The notes under the pieces: generated by a model
The model's database searches: none
Told to the model about the DNA's origin: nothing
The model's input: the letters and a program-made list of their open reading frames with translations, nothing else
Shown here: positions 42,990 through 53,671 of the stretch, one piece after another
Position numbering within the stretch: the stretch's first letter is position 1
How the letters are laid out: each line of letters begins with the position of its first letter
Origin: Duganella rivi
Lineage (GTDB): Bacteria; Pseudomonadota; Gammaproteobacteria; Burkholderiales; Burkholderiaceae_D
DNA length: 64,000 nucleotides
NCBI RefSeq assembly: GCF_009857435.1
Contig: NZ_WWCK01000003.1
Coordinates: forward strand, 496,001-560,000
Reading direction: 5' to 3'
Translations under genes and position numbers: made by a program

Positions 42990-43628
42990 TTATTTCTGTT
43001 TGCGGCGGCGCGCGACTGCACCTACCAGCGCCAGGCCGCCCAGCATCATGCCGTAGGTTGCCGGTTCTGGTACGGCGCTCACGTTGGAGCTGGTGAACTC
43101 TACGCGCAGGCCGGTTGGGTTGCCGCTGCCCAGCTTGTCGTTGGTGACGATGAATTGCAAGGTGTTCACGCCGGCCAGGAACCCGTCATCGGCGCCAAAC
43201 GAGCCCCAGGTCTTGAAGCTGTCGCCGCTGCCGATCAGCGAGCCGTTCAGCTTGACCACCACCGAGTTGTCCGCCGACACGCGGCCGAGGAACTCGGCGC
43301 TGGACGCGTTGTAGCCGGTCAGGTCGAACTTCAGGGTGTAGGTGTAGATGCCGTCAACCGAAGGATCCAGGCTCTCGCCCTGCGTTGCAGTCGGCGTAAT
43401 CCATTTCGAATCGCCGCTATTCTTGATCCAGGTACCGTCCACCGGCCACACGTTGTTGAAAGTGACGGTAGGCTTGGTGGCGGCCACGCTGGTCGAGCTC
43501 AGCGAGTAATGCGTCTCTTCCGAACCTTCGGCGCCGGTGCCGGTGTTGTACAGGCCGTTGATGGCGGCGGCTTGGGCGGCGGAGATGCTGGCCAGCGCCA
43601 GTGCTGCTGCAAAGATAGTGTGCTTCAT
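42990..43628 (-). CDS. PEP-CTERM protein, paralog 2
   Basis: A 212-residue secreted protein with signal peptide MKHTIFAAALALASISAAQA and body AINGLYNTGTGAEGSEETH, YTYTLKFDLTGYNASSAEF, NSVVVKLNGSLIGSGDSF, NPTGLRVEFTSS, colinear with paralog 1. The tail is VPEPATYGMMLGGLALVGAV then ARRRKQK. The two genes are tandem with separate terminators and separate upstream regions, so they may be regulated separately. Likely a cell-surface or exopolysaccharide-matrix protein; no ligand can be named. Confidence 0.88.
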   Translation of the reverse strand: MKHTIFAAALALASISAAQAAAINGLYNTGTGAEGSEETHYSLSSTSVAATKPTVTFNNVWPVDGTWIKNSGDSKWITPTATQGESLDPSVDGIYTYTLKFDLTGYNASSAEFLGRVSADNSVVVKLNGSLIGSGDSFKTWGSFGADDGFLAGVNTLQFIVTNDKLGSGNPTGLRVEFTSSNVSAVPEPATYGMMLGGLALVGAVARRRKQK

Positions 43629-43691
43629 AAAACCCCAATTATTAGTATGAGAGAGTGCCCACCGGGACTGCCAACCGCTTTCCGGGCACGG

Positions 43692-43732
43692 GGAAACAAA
43701 AACGGCCGGGCTCGATTATAACGAGTCCAGCC
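43692..43732 (-). terminator. Terminator of the fadJ-like gene
   Basis: GGCCGGGCTCG and CGAGTCCAGCC form an imperfect 11-bp stem over ATTATAA. On the minus strand it is followed by GTTTTTGTTT. Confidence 0.65.
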
Positions 43733-43792
43733 GAAATGTGTGAGCACAATATTAATTGATGTGTCTTACTCGCAACTAAGATTGTCGTTTAA

Positions 43793-45874
<2,082 letters not shown>

Positions 45875-45921
45875 GTCTCTTCCTCTTCCTTGTGTTCTTG
45901 GTTGGAATGCTAGGCCCACTC

Positions 45922-45948
45922 ACTATACCGCATAAAAAGAACGACCGT
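45922..45948 (-). promoter_or_regulatory. -10 and operator upstream of the fadJ-like gene
   Basis: TATAGT on the minus strand (45927-45922) with GAACGACCGT on the plus strand at 45939-45948, in the -35/spacer zone. No good -35 is seen, so activator help or a weak promoter is possible. Confidence 0.45.
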
Positions 45949-46216
45949 GTTATTTTTTTGTTCCAGACCCGCACTTTTGAATCCGGGGGTAGCACTTTGC
46001 AATGCTGAGAATAATCGCAAAGGCTGTCGCTTGCAGAGTACATTTGACTGCGATTCTATATTGCTCCACTTGCTTCGACTTTGAATAAGAGAAATAATCA
46101 AACCGCACAGCGCATATTCCCCATCCCCGAATATCAGAATAAATCTATCTAAATATCACCGCATTGAAATAATGCCTACGACATTTAGTATCTCTCAATA
46201 TACGACAGGGACTCCC
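45949..46216. other. AT-rich divergent intergenic region with inverted repeat
   Basis: This is the larger part of the 342-base gap between the divergent fadJ-like and PAS-MCP genes. It holds no convincing gene. ATATTC (46114-46119) and GAATAT (46129-46134) form an inverted repeat with a 9-base spacer that could be an operator. AGGGA before 46217 is the ribosome-binding site of the MCP gene. Confidence 0.4.
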
Positions 46217-47914
46217 ATGAACGCACCTAGCCAAGTGATCCAGACGCAGGATGTCGAACTCCAAGCCATACACGCAGCACTCAACCGCGTGCAAGCCGTC
46301 ATCGAGTTTGACTTGGAGGGCAAGATCCTGCACGCCAACGACAACTTCCTGCGCGTGCTGGGCTACTCTTTGGCCGAAGTTCAAGGACGTCACCACTCCA
46401 TGTTCTGCGAGCCGGAATTTGCCGCCTCGCCAGTGTACAAACAGTTCTGGGCCCGCCTCGCCAACGGCGAATACGAGCACGGCGAGTACAAGCGCGTCGC
46501 CAAAGACGGCCGCGAAATCTGGATCAACGCCTCTTACAACCCGGTGATGGACGCCGACGGCAAGCCCTACAAGGTAATCAAGTTTGCCACCGACATCACG
46601 GCCAGCCGCAACCGCAACGCCGAATACGAGGGCAAGGTCAGCGCCATCAGCAAAGCCCAGGCCGTGATCGAATTCGACATGCAGGGCCACGTGCTTGAAG
46701 CCAATGATAATTTCCTCGAAGTCATGGGATATTATCTCGATGACATTAAAGGCGAGCATCACCGCATGTTTTGCGATCCCGACTACGCGGCCAGTGCCGA
46801 GTATAAACGTTTCTGGCAGAAATTGAATCGTGGCGAGTTTGATAGCGGCCGGTATAAACGCGTCGGCAATAATAAGAAAACTATATGGATACAAGCCACT
46901 TATAATCCGATTTTCGATTTAAATGGCAAACCATACAAAATAGTTAAATATGCAAGCGATATCACCGCGCAGGTGCTGCTGGAAGAATCGGTGGCGGCCA
47001 AGGCGGAATCGGATGGTGCCAAGATTTCCCGCCTGCTGGAGTCGGTGGAGCGCGCCGCCAATGGCGACCTGACCAGCAAAATCGTGGTCGAGGGCGACGA
47101 GCCGCTCGATCAGCTGGCCGAGGGCATCAGCAAAATGATTGCCGACCTGCGCAAGGTCATCAGTGACGTCGTGATGTCGGCCAGCGGTCTGGCCGACGCC
47201 TCCACCACTATTGCCGAGCGCTCCAATGGCGTGGCGGTCGGCACCCAGGCGCTGGGCGCCACGGTGGAAGAAATGAACGCGTCCATCGACGGCCTGACCA
47301 GCTCGATCAACACCATCGCCGGCAATACCTCGGACGCCGACGCCATGGCCAAGTCGGCCCAGCACGAGGCGGAAGTCGGCGCCAAGGCCGTCGCCAAGTC
47401 GATCGAGGCCATGGACTTGATCAACCGCTCGTCGGAGGACATCGGCGAAATCGTCAAGGTCATCAGCGACATCGCCAACCAGACCAATATGCTGGCCTTT
47501 AACGCCGCGATTGAGGCGGCGCGCGCCGGCGAGCACGGGCTGGGCTTCTCGGTGGTGGCGGACGAGGTGCGCAAGCTGGCCGAGCGCTCCTCGCAGGCGA
47601 CCAAGGAGATTTCCAAGCTGATCAACGAGTCGGTGAAGCGCGTGTCGGCCGGCAGCGAGATTTCGCGCCAGGCCAGCGATGCCTTCGACAAGATCCTGGC
47701 CGGCGTGGTGAAGACCACGGTGGCGATTTCCGACATCTCCAAGGCCACCAACGAGCAGTTGCTGACCGCGCGCGAAGTCAGCACCGCAGTGCAGTACATC
47801 GCCGAGGAAGCCGAAAAATCGGCCGCCGCTTGCGACAGCATCGCCCGCTCCACCGAGGGCTTGAACCAGCGCGCAGGCGACTTGAATAAAACCGTGTCTG
47901 GCTTTACGGTGTAA
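46217..47914 (+). CDS. Soluble PAS-PAS-MCP chemoreceptor (BdlA-like)
   Basis: A 565-residue receptor without membrane helices. PAS1 (~22-125) and PAS2 (~145-245) are similar to each other: both have a QAVIEFD start, NDNFL..(L/M)GY, HH.MFC.P and W..A(S/T)YNP. The signalling domain follows, with tip [20 protein letters not shown] and [21 protein letters not shown]. The layout equals that of BdlA of Pseudomonas aeruginosa, a biofilm-dispersal sensor, and of aerotaxis-type cytoplasmic receptors. ATG 46217 has AGGGA; ATG 46172 is an alternative. The PAS2 coding segment is unusually AT-rich. It starts an operon with cheR, cheD and a CheW gene. Confidence 0.9.
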   Translation: MNAPSQVIQTQDVELQAIHAALNRVQAVIEFDLEGKILHANDNFLRVLGYSLAEVQGRHHSMFCEPEFAASPVYKQFWARLANGEYEHGEYKRVAKDGREIWINASYNPVMDADGKPYKVIKFATDITASRNRNAEYEGKVSAISKAQAVIEFDMQGHVLEANDNFLEVMGYYLDDIKGEHHRMFCDPDYAASAEYKRFWQKLNRGEFDSGRYKRVGNNKKTIWIQATYNPIFDLNGKPYKIVKYASDITAQVLLEESVAAKAESDGAKISRLLESVERAANGDLTSKIVVEGDEPLDQLAEGISKMIADLRKVISDVVMSASGLADASTTIAERSNGVAVGTQALGATVEEMNASIDGLTSSINTIAGNTSDADAMAKSAQHEAEVGAKAVAKSIEAMDLINRSSEDIGEIVKVISDIANQTNMLAFNAAIEAARAGEHGLGFSVVADEVRKLAERSSQATKEISKLINESVKRVSAGSEISRQASDAFDKILAGVVKTTVAISDISKATNEQLLTAREVSTAVQYIAEEAEKSAAACDSIARSTEGLNQRAGDLNKTVSGFTV

Positions 47915-47916
47915 TC

Positions 47917-48732
47917 ATGGACGTTACCGGCATCACCCCGGCTACCCTGACGGCGCTGATCGCACTGGTGCGCAAGCACACCGGTATTGCGATGACGGAG
48001 CGCAAGAGCGTGCTGCTGGAACGGCGGCTGCGCCCGCGCGTGCAGGCACTCAAGCTGAACAGCTACCAAGCCTACCTCGACAAGGTGGAACAAGACCGCG
48101 CCGAGGTGCCGCACTTTATCGACCTGGTGACCACCAACGACACCCTGTTCTTCCGCACCCAGCAGGTGTGGGATTACGTCGAGCAGGAGTTTTTGCCGCA
48201 GTGGTGGCGCGAGCACCAAGGCAAGCGCCTGAAAGTGTGGTCGGCAGCGGCCTCCAGCGGCGAGGAACTGTATTCGATGGCCATGCTGTGCGAGGAATTC
48301 CAGGCTGCCCATCCCGGCTTCAGCTACCAGATTCACGCCACCGATATTTCCCAGCAAATCCTGGCGCTGGCGCGCGACGGCCAGTACAGCGGCCGCTCGG
48401 TAGAGAAGATCCAGGCCAGCCACCCTGACTGGGTCAAAAAATACTTCCGTCCCAGCGCCAACGGCCTGCGGGTGGTGGATGCATTAAAAAAGAACGTGGA
48501 TTTAGCCCAACATAACTTGCTAACGCCACTCAAGCCCGCCAAGCAGTTTGATCTGGTGTTCCTGCGCAATGTCCTGATTTATTTCGAGCAGGAACAGCAG
48601 CAGACCATCCTGCAACAAGCACGGTTAAGCATGGCGCCGCACGCCGTGATGATCGTGGGCGAATCGGAATCGATCTCCGGCCTCAACACTGCCTATCAGT
48701 TCGACCGTCCAATGATTTATCGAATGGAATAG
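47917..48732 (+). CDS. cheR: Chemotaxis protein methyltransferase CheR
   Basis: A 271-residue SAM-dependent methyltransferase that methylates receptor glutamates. It has the N-terminal helical CheR domain (~1-75) and the catalytic domain with VWSAAASSGEELYSMAML (motif I; the usual CSTGEE reads ASSGEE) and FDLVFLRNVLIYFEQEQQQ. It begins 2 bases after the MCP stop. Without an NWETF tether on the neighbouring receptor it should act as a tether-independent methyltransferase. Confidence 0.93.
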   Translation: MDVTGITPATLTALIALVRKHTGIAMTERKSVLLERRLRPRVQALKLNSYQAYLDKVEQDRAEVPHFIDLVTTNDTLFFRTQQVWDYVEQEFLPQWWREHQGKRLKVWSAAASSGEELYSMAMLCEEFQAAHPGFSYQIHATDISQQILALARDGQYSGRSVEKIQASHPDWVKKYFRPSANGLRVVDALKKNVDLAQHNLLTPLKPAKQFDLVFLRNVLIYFEQEQQQTILQQARLSMAPHAVMIVGESESISGLNTAYQFDRPMIYRME

Positions 48733-48741
48733 GCGGCCACC

Positions 48742-49308
48742 ATGCAAGCGACATTACTCACCTCCTCGATCCGCCCGGCGACCATGCCGTGGGACGACCT
48801 GTACCTTGCCGATCCGGGCAGAAACGCCGGCGGGCCGCTGCAGGTAGCGATGGGACAATTGAAGATCGGCGTCCGCAACGGCCAGCTGCAAGCGCTGCTC
48901 GGGTCGTGCGTAGGCATCGGCTTTATCTGGAAAAAGCAGCGCCGCTGCGGGCTGGCGCATTGCCTGCTGCCGGAATCGGGCGATAGCTCGGGCCAGCTGG
49001 GAGCGCGCTACGTCAGCCAAGCCGTGCCTTCCTTGCTGCGCCTGATCGGCGCCACCGAGGCCGATTACGCCGATATCGAGGTGATCCTGGCCGGCGGCGC
49101 GACCATGCTTAACGGCTGCTCCAGCCGCTTGCAGATCGGCCAGCAAAACTCCGATGCGGCACGCCGGCACTTGCGCCGCTACGGCTTGAATGTCAGCTAC
49201 TGCCGCGTCGGCGGGAAATGCGGCCGCACGCTGGTTATCGACTGCGCCACCTGCGATTACTCTGTGCAGGATATCGTCACCCCTAGCGCCGGAGCCCCCC
49301 ATGCCTGA
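48742..49308 (+). CDS. cheD: Chemoreceptor glutamine deamidase CheD
   Basis: A 188-residue CheD. The nucleophile lies in LLGSCVGIGF (Cys56) and the His in CGLAHCLLPES (His73). ILAGGATMLN and VGGKCGRTLVID are the rest of the core. CheD converts receptor Gln to Glu and in some bacteria modulates CheC. It starts 9 bases after cheR and overlaps the CheW gene by 8 bases. Confidence 0.9.
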   Translation: MQATLLTSSIRPATMPWDDLYLADPGRNAGGPLQVAMGQLKIGVRNGQLQALLGSCVGIGFIWKKQRRCGLAHCLLPESGDSSGQLGARYVSQAVPSLLRLIGATEADYADIEVILAGGATMLNGCSSRLQIGQQNSDAARRHLRRYGLNVSYCRVGGKCGRTLVIDCATCDYSVQDIVTPSAGAPHA

Positions 49309-50812
49309 TGCGTCCGCTGTTACATGCACTGAATTGTTTGGTTCCTTTGTCCTCGGCGACGATGAATTCGCCCTCCCGGCAAGTTGCTTCCGCGAGGTGG
49401 TCAATTACCCCGAGAAGGTCACCGCCCTGCCCTTGTCGCCGAAGTTCCTGGAAGGCGTGTTCACTTTGCGCGGCAGTGTGATCCCGGTGGTCAACCTCGG
49501 GCGCGTATTCAACCCCGAGTCGCGCGCGGCGCTGCCGACCGACAAGATCGCCATCCTCGATTATCAAGGCGTGCTGGTCGGTATCCTGTTTGACGCCACC
49601 GGCGAAATCCTGCGCGTGCGGCCCGAGCAGCGCAGCACGCTCAGCTATCCAGAAGGCGCGCAGCGCGGCGTGGTCAAAGGCACGATCTTGCTCGATCACG
49701 GCGCGCGGCTGGTGCAAATCCTCGACCCCGACGCCCTGATTCACATCGAAAACGTGCCGCAAGTGCTGGCGCTGCAATACGCCGACCAGCAAGCGCGCCG
49801 CCACCACGGCGAGCGCCGCCAGTGCGTCAGCTTCCGCGTGGGCGCATCCTCGTTTGCATTTGAGATGGGCGCGATCCAGGAGATTATCCGCGTGCCGGAA
49901 TTGCAGCCATCGGTGCTGAATAGCGCGCTGTGCCTTGGCCGCATCAACTTCCGCGGCAGCCCGGTGGCAGTGGTGGACTTTGCCACCCTGCTCAATTCCG
50001 GCGGCGCCGAGCGCGCGGCCAATACGGATCAGCGCATCATCGTGGCGCGAATCGATGACGCCACCATCGGCTTCCTGGTGGACTCGGTCGATAACATCGT
50101 CAATTTCTACAGCGAAGAAATCATGCCGATCCCGATGCTGAGCAAGGCGCGCGCCGGCATGTTTGGCGGCTGCCTGTCCAAGCCGGACCTGGGCGATATC
50201 TTCTTCCTCGATCACCAGCAGATTTTCTCCAGCAACGAAATCAAGGAAATGCGCACCGGCCACGCCAACCTGTATCCCAAGGACGAGGCGCAGGCCAGCA
50301 AGATCGAGCGGCGCGAGGCCCAGCGCGGCCTGCGCAAGGTCTACATCACCTTCGCGCTGGAAAACCGTTACGCGATGGAGATCAAGCAGGTGCGCGAGAT
50401 TATCGACCTCAGCATCGGCGAGATTACCCGCCCGCCCGGTCTGCCAGCTTTCATGCGCGGCATGATGAACCTGCGCCAGCAAATGGTGACGGTGATCGAT
50501 CTGCGCAGCCTGTACGGCATGGCGCCCCTGGAAGACAGCTCCAAATCCAAGATCCTAGTGGTTGATCGCGGCGACGAGTGCTACGGCCTGCTGGTCGACG
50601 CGGTGGAAAACATCATGACCATCAACGACAACCGCCGCTTCTCGGCGCCCAAGATGATGCGCAATCCAAGCGCCCAAGGCGATCCGCGCGCCGAGATGGA
50701 GGAAGTGATCGACATCGAGGGCGAAGGCGACGCTCACCAAACCCTGAGCGTGTTCAACTGCGATAGCCTGCTGGCGCGGCTGGCCAAGGAGCTGCCGGCG
50801 CTGGCGGCATAG
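49301..50812 (+). CDS. Triple-CheW-domain adaptor protein
   Basis: A 503-residue protein made of three CheW-like domains at ~10-160, ~178-320 and ~345-490. Each has a FxxGxxxFALP/AFEM/AMEI start, a (F/V)RG or NLRxxxxxVxDL segment and a hydrophobic GxLVDxVxxI stretch. A charged linker (~320-345) precedes the third. CheW couples receptors to CheA; a three-domain version could bridge several receptors or act as a scaffold. It is the last gene of the operon, and no CheA, CheY or CheB is in the window. ATG 49301 has GGAG. Confidence 0.88.
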   Translation: MPDASAVTCTELFGSFVLGDDEFALPASCFREVVNYPEKVTALPLSPKFLEGVFTLRGSVIPVVNLGRVFNPESRAALPTDKIAILDYQGVLVGILFDATGEILRVRPEQRSTLSYPEGAQRGVVKGTILLDHGARLVQILDPDALIHIENVPQVLALQYADQQARRHHGERRQCVSFRVGASSFAFEMGAIQEIIRVPELQPSVLNSALCLGRINFRGSPVAVVDFATLLNSGGAERAANTDQRIIVARIDDATIGFLVDSVDNIVNFYSEEIMPIPMLSKARAGMFGGCLSKPDLGDIFFLDHQQIFSSNEIKEMRTGHANLYPKDEAQASKIERREAQRGLRKVYITFALENRYAMEIKQVREIIDLSIGEITRPPGLPAFMRGMMNLRQQMVTVIDLRSLYGMAPLEDSSKSKILVVDRGDECYGLLVDAVENIMTINDNRRFSAPKMMRNPSAQGDPRAEMEEVIDIEGEGDAHQTLSVFNCDSLLARLAKELPALAA

Positions 50813-50859
50813 TCCCCGGTGCGGTACAGTTAAGCCTTCGCCAATCTGGAGGTTTTGCC

Positions 50860-51552
50860 ATGCCCGTATCGCGCCGTTCCATCGCCCTGTTGATTCCCTT
50901 GGGCCTGCTGGCTACCAGCGCCTTTGCCCTGTCGCTGGCCGACCTGACCAACAAGGATGCGTCCGGCGGCCTGAAAGCGGCGCTGGAGACCGGTTCGAAC
51001 GCCGCCGTGTCCAAGCTCGGCGCGGAAGGCGGCTTCCTCAACAACGAAAAAGTGCGCATCCCGCTGCCCAAGATTCTGGAGCAAGCGCGCCCTATCCTGA
51101 AAATGACCGGCAAGGGCCAGCAGCTTGATGACCTGGTGGTGCAGATGAACCACGCCGCCGAGGCCGCCGTGCCGATGGCCAAGCCGCTGCTGCTGGACGC
51201 GGTCAAATCGATGACCATCACCGATGCGAAGAACATCCTGACCGGCGGCGACACCTCGGTTACCGATTTCTTCCGCGGCAAGACGCAGGACAAGCTGGCC
51301 GGGCAATTCCTGCCGGTAGTGAAAAAAGTCACCGACAAGTCCGGCCTCGCCACCAAGTACAACACCGCCATGAGCCTGGCGCCGAAGATGGGTGTGCTGG
51401 CCAAGGAGCAAGCCACGGTGGAAGGCTACGTCACCCAGCGCGCGCTGGACGGCCTGTACACCATGATCGCCGAAGAAGAAAAAGCCATCCGCGCCGACCC
51501 GCTGGGCACGGGCAGCAAGCTGATCGGCAAAGTATTCGGCGCGATCAAGTAG
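50860..51552 (+). CDS. DUF4197 exported protein
   Basis: A 230-residue secreted protein with signal peptide MPVSRRSIALLIPLGLLATSAFA and the DUF4197 body (LKAALETGSNAAVSKLGAEGGF, VRIPLPKILEQARPILKM, NHAAEAAVPMAKPLLLDAVK, TKYNTAMS, YVTQRALDGLYTMIAEEEKAIR). The family is all-helical and of unknown function in the periplasm. GGAGG precedes the start. It is directly convergent with the next gene, stop against stop. Confidence 0.85.
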   Translation: MPVSRRSIALLIPLGLLATSAFALSLADLTNKDASGGLKAALETGSNAAVSKLGAEGGFLNNEKVRIPLPKILEQARPILKMTGKGQQLDDLVVQMNHAAEAAVPMAKPLLLDAVKSMTITDAKNILTGGDTSVTDFFRGKTQDKLAGQFLPVVKKVTDKSGLATKYNTAMSLAPKMGVLAKEQATVEGYVTQRALDGLYTMIAEEEKAIRADPLGTGSKLIGKVFGAIK

Positions 51553-51906
51553 TCAGTTGCGCGAAGACTTCTGCTGCTCTCGCTCTTCGCGCAACTCCTT
51601 GACCATCACTCGCACTTGTTCAACCTGCTTTTGTATCTCAGCTTGCTTGGCAGAGAAGTCTTTACCGGAATCAAAAGCAGCGACCATGTTGGAAAGGATT
51701 GTCGCATTGATCCCGCCAATAGCCAGTACTGAGGCGATAGCCGTAATGATGACCGTTGTTTTTAGACTTTTGAAGTCAGCACGCAGTTCGTGGTGGGACT
51801 GAATCAATGCCGCAATCGCGGTCTCAATGGCCGAAAATCTCTTGTCCATCCGTGCTTCGGCGGCTTCGAGTCTTGCATCCAGCAGATCAGTGGTAACGGT
51901 AGCCAT
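51553..51906 (-). CDS. Small coiled-coil membrane protein
   Basis: A 117-residue protein: helix rich in Ala/Glu/Arg (~1-45, LLDARLEAAEARMDKRFSAI), one membrane helix (~52-75, TTVIITAIASVLAIGGINAT), then a second coiled coil (~85-117, AKQAEIQKQVEQVRVMVKEL). The layout resembles DUF1640-type or haemolysin-XhlA-like small proteins; no function is assigned. Start 51906 omits a weak upstream extension. It lies 68 bases downstream of a chemoreceptor on the same strand. Confidence 0.65.
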   Translation of the reverse strand: MATVTTDLLDARLEAAEARMDKRFSAIETAIAALIQSHHELRADFKSLKTTVIITAIASVLAIGGINATILSNMVAAFDSGKDFSAKQAEIQKQVEQVRVMVKELREEREQQKSSRN

Positions 51907-51974
51907 CCCTGCATCGTACGAGCGTCGCGCTGCGCGCGCAACTCGCACGATTGCGGGATTTGTGCGCGATTAAA

Positions 51975-53582
51975 TCAGTTGGTCAGTGCCAGCGTTGGGC
52001 GGCGCAGGGTGTCGCGCTGGCCGATGCGGGCGCCGGTTTGCGTGTCCAGCTTGAAGGTGCTGACCATTTCTTCCAGCTGCGCCGCTTGTTCCTGCATGGC
52101 GTTGGCGGCGGCTGCAGCCTCTTCCACCAGCGCGGCGTTTTGCTGCGTCACTTCATCCATCGAGACGATGGCTTGGTTGATCTGGTTGATGCCTTCGCTT
52201 TGCTCTTCACCGGCGATCATGATCTCGGTCATGATGCTGGTCACGCGCTCGACGCTGTTGACGATGTCGCCCATGGTCGCGCCAGCCTTATCGACCAGCT
52301 GAGTACCTGCATCCACTTGCTCCACCGACTCGGTAATCAGTTCCTTGATTTCCTTCGCAGCAGCGGCCGAACGCTGGGCCAGGTTACGCACCTCGGTTGC
52401 CACCACAGCGAAGCCGCGGCCTTGTTCACCGGCGCGGGCTGCTTCCACCGCTGCATTCAGCGCCAGAATATTGGTCTGGAAGGCGATGCCATCGATCACG
52501 CCGATAATGTCGGCAATCTTGCGCGACGAGCTGTTGATGGTGCCCATGGTATCCACCACTTGCGACACCAGTTGACCGCCCTTGCCCGCTACTTCCTGCG
52601 CGCTCAGCGCCAGCTGGTTGGCCTGGCGGGCGTTGTCGGCATTTTGACGCACGGTCGAAGTCAACTCTTCCAGCGACGACGCGGTTTCTTCCAGCGCAGC
52701 CGCCTGGTTCTCGGTGCGGCGCGACAAGTCCAGATTGCCGGCGGCGATTTCCGAGCTGGCCGTCGCAATCGCGCTGCTGCCGCTGCGGATGCTGCTGACG
52801 GTGCCCGACATCTGATCCTGCATCTTGGTTAAGCCTTGCATCAGCTTGCCCATTTCGTCATTGCGCTCCACCACAATGCGGTTGGACAGATTGCCGGTAG
52901 CGATCTCGTCAAAGTGGCCCAGCGCTTTTTCCAGTGGTCGCAGAATCGCCCCCAGCAAGCGCACCGCCGAGAACACGATCAGCGCCGCGCCCAGCAGCAG
53001 CGCAATGGTAAAGCTCTTGGTGAAGCCGGAGAAGAACGATTGACTATCGTCGTAATGGCTCTTGGCCGAGTCCAGTTGGTAGTTTTCCAGCTTGACCGAA
53101 GCCGCGTCAAAGATGCCGAACTGTGCCGACAGGGTTTTCATCGACAGTTCCTCGATCTTGGCGTGGTCTTGCGCGCGCAGCGCCGCCATCAGGGCGCGCA
53201 TTTCGCCGATGTAGACGGTGCGCTTGGCGTCAAGGTCGGCGGCCAGCGCCTTCTCTTCATCGCCCAGAGGCAGCGCGAGATAAGCTTTCCAAGCCTTGTC
53301 GGCATCCTGAATGAAACCGTCAGCACGGCCCAGCGTTTTCTCAAGATCGGCTGCCTCCGGGTGAAACACGCCGCGATCGATTACGAAACGCGAGCGGTTC
53401 AGAAAATTCTTGGCATTAGCCAGCGCGATGGTCGAAGCCATCTGGTTCGAGTACACGTCCTTCAAGGCGAAGTTGACGGTATTCATGCCGAAAATGCTGA
53501 GCCCGCCAAGGGCCAGCATCAGCACGCCCAAGACCGACATGGTCAGAATCAGGCGCGTGCGTATGGTTATGCTGTTGAACAT
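51975..53582 (-). CDS. Methyl-accepting chemotaxis protein (Tar-like sensor)
   Basis: A 535-residue chemoreceptor with TM1 ~12-32, a Tar-type periplasmic helical sensor (~33-188, NRSRFVIDRGVFHPEAADLEK), TM2 ~190-212, HAMP (~213-265) and a signalling domain with [20 protein letters not shown] and [21 protein letters not shown]. The C terminus (LRRPTLALTN) is not an NWETF tether. Ligand unknown; amino acids or small organic acids are common for this class. It stands apart from the cheR-cheD operon. Confidence 0.93.
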   Translation of the reverse strand: MFNSITIRTRLILTMSVLGVLMLALGGLSIFGMNTVNFALKDVYSNQMASTIALANAKNFLNRSRFVIDRGVFHPEAADLEKTLGRADGFIQDADKAWKAYLALPLGDEEKALAADLDAKRTVYIGEMRALMAALRAQDHAKIEELSMKTLSAQFGIFDAASVKLENYQLDSAKSHYDDSQSFFSGFTKSFTIALLLGAALIVFSAVRLLGAILRPLEKALGHFDEIATGNLSNRIVVERNDEMGKLMQGLTKMQDQMSGTVSSIRSGSSAIATASSEIAAGNLDLSRRTENQAAALEETASSLEELTSTVRQNADNARQANQLALSAQEVAGKGGQLVSQVVDTMGTINSSSRKIADIIGVIDGIAFQTNILALNAAVEAARAGEQGRGFAVVATEVRNLAQRSAAAAKEIKELITESVEQVDAGTQLVDKAGATMGDIVNSVERVTSIMTEIMIAGEEQSEGINQINQAIVSMDEVTQQNAALVEEAAAAANAMQEQAAQLEEMVSTFKLDTQTGARIGQRDTLRRPTLALTN

Positions 53583-53671
53583 GGTTTTCTCTCGTATTCA
53601 TTAGTAGAAAAATGCCGCAAGGCAATAATGTACGAGGAAACTAATTCGCAGTCAAACTATTTATTACTAAA

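Noticed and set aside
45910..46101. 63-codon minus-strand ORF in the gap before the PAS-MCP gene
   Set aside because: Overlaps the promoter/operator of the fadJ-like gene, lacks a ribosome-binding site and resembles no protein.
53612..53625. Short TGCC-GCAA-GGCA hairpin before the chemoreceptor start, considered as terminator of the acyl-CoA ligase
   Set aside because: Only four base pairs; too weak to call despite T residues on the minus strand.
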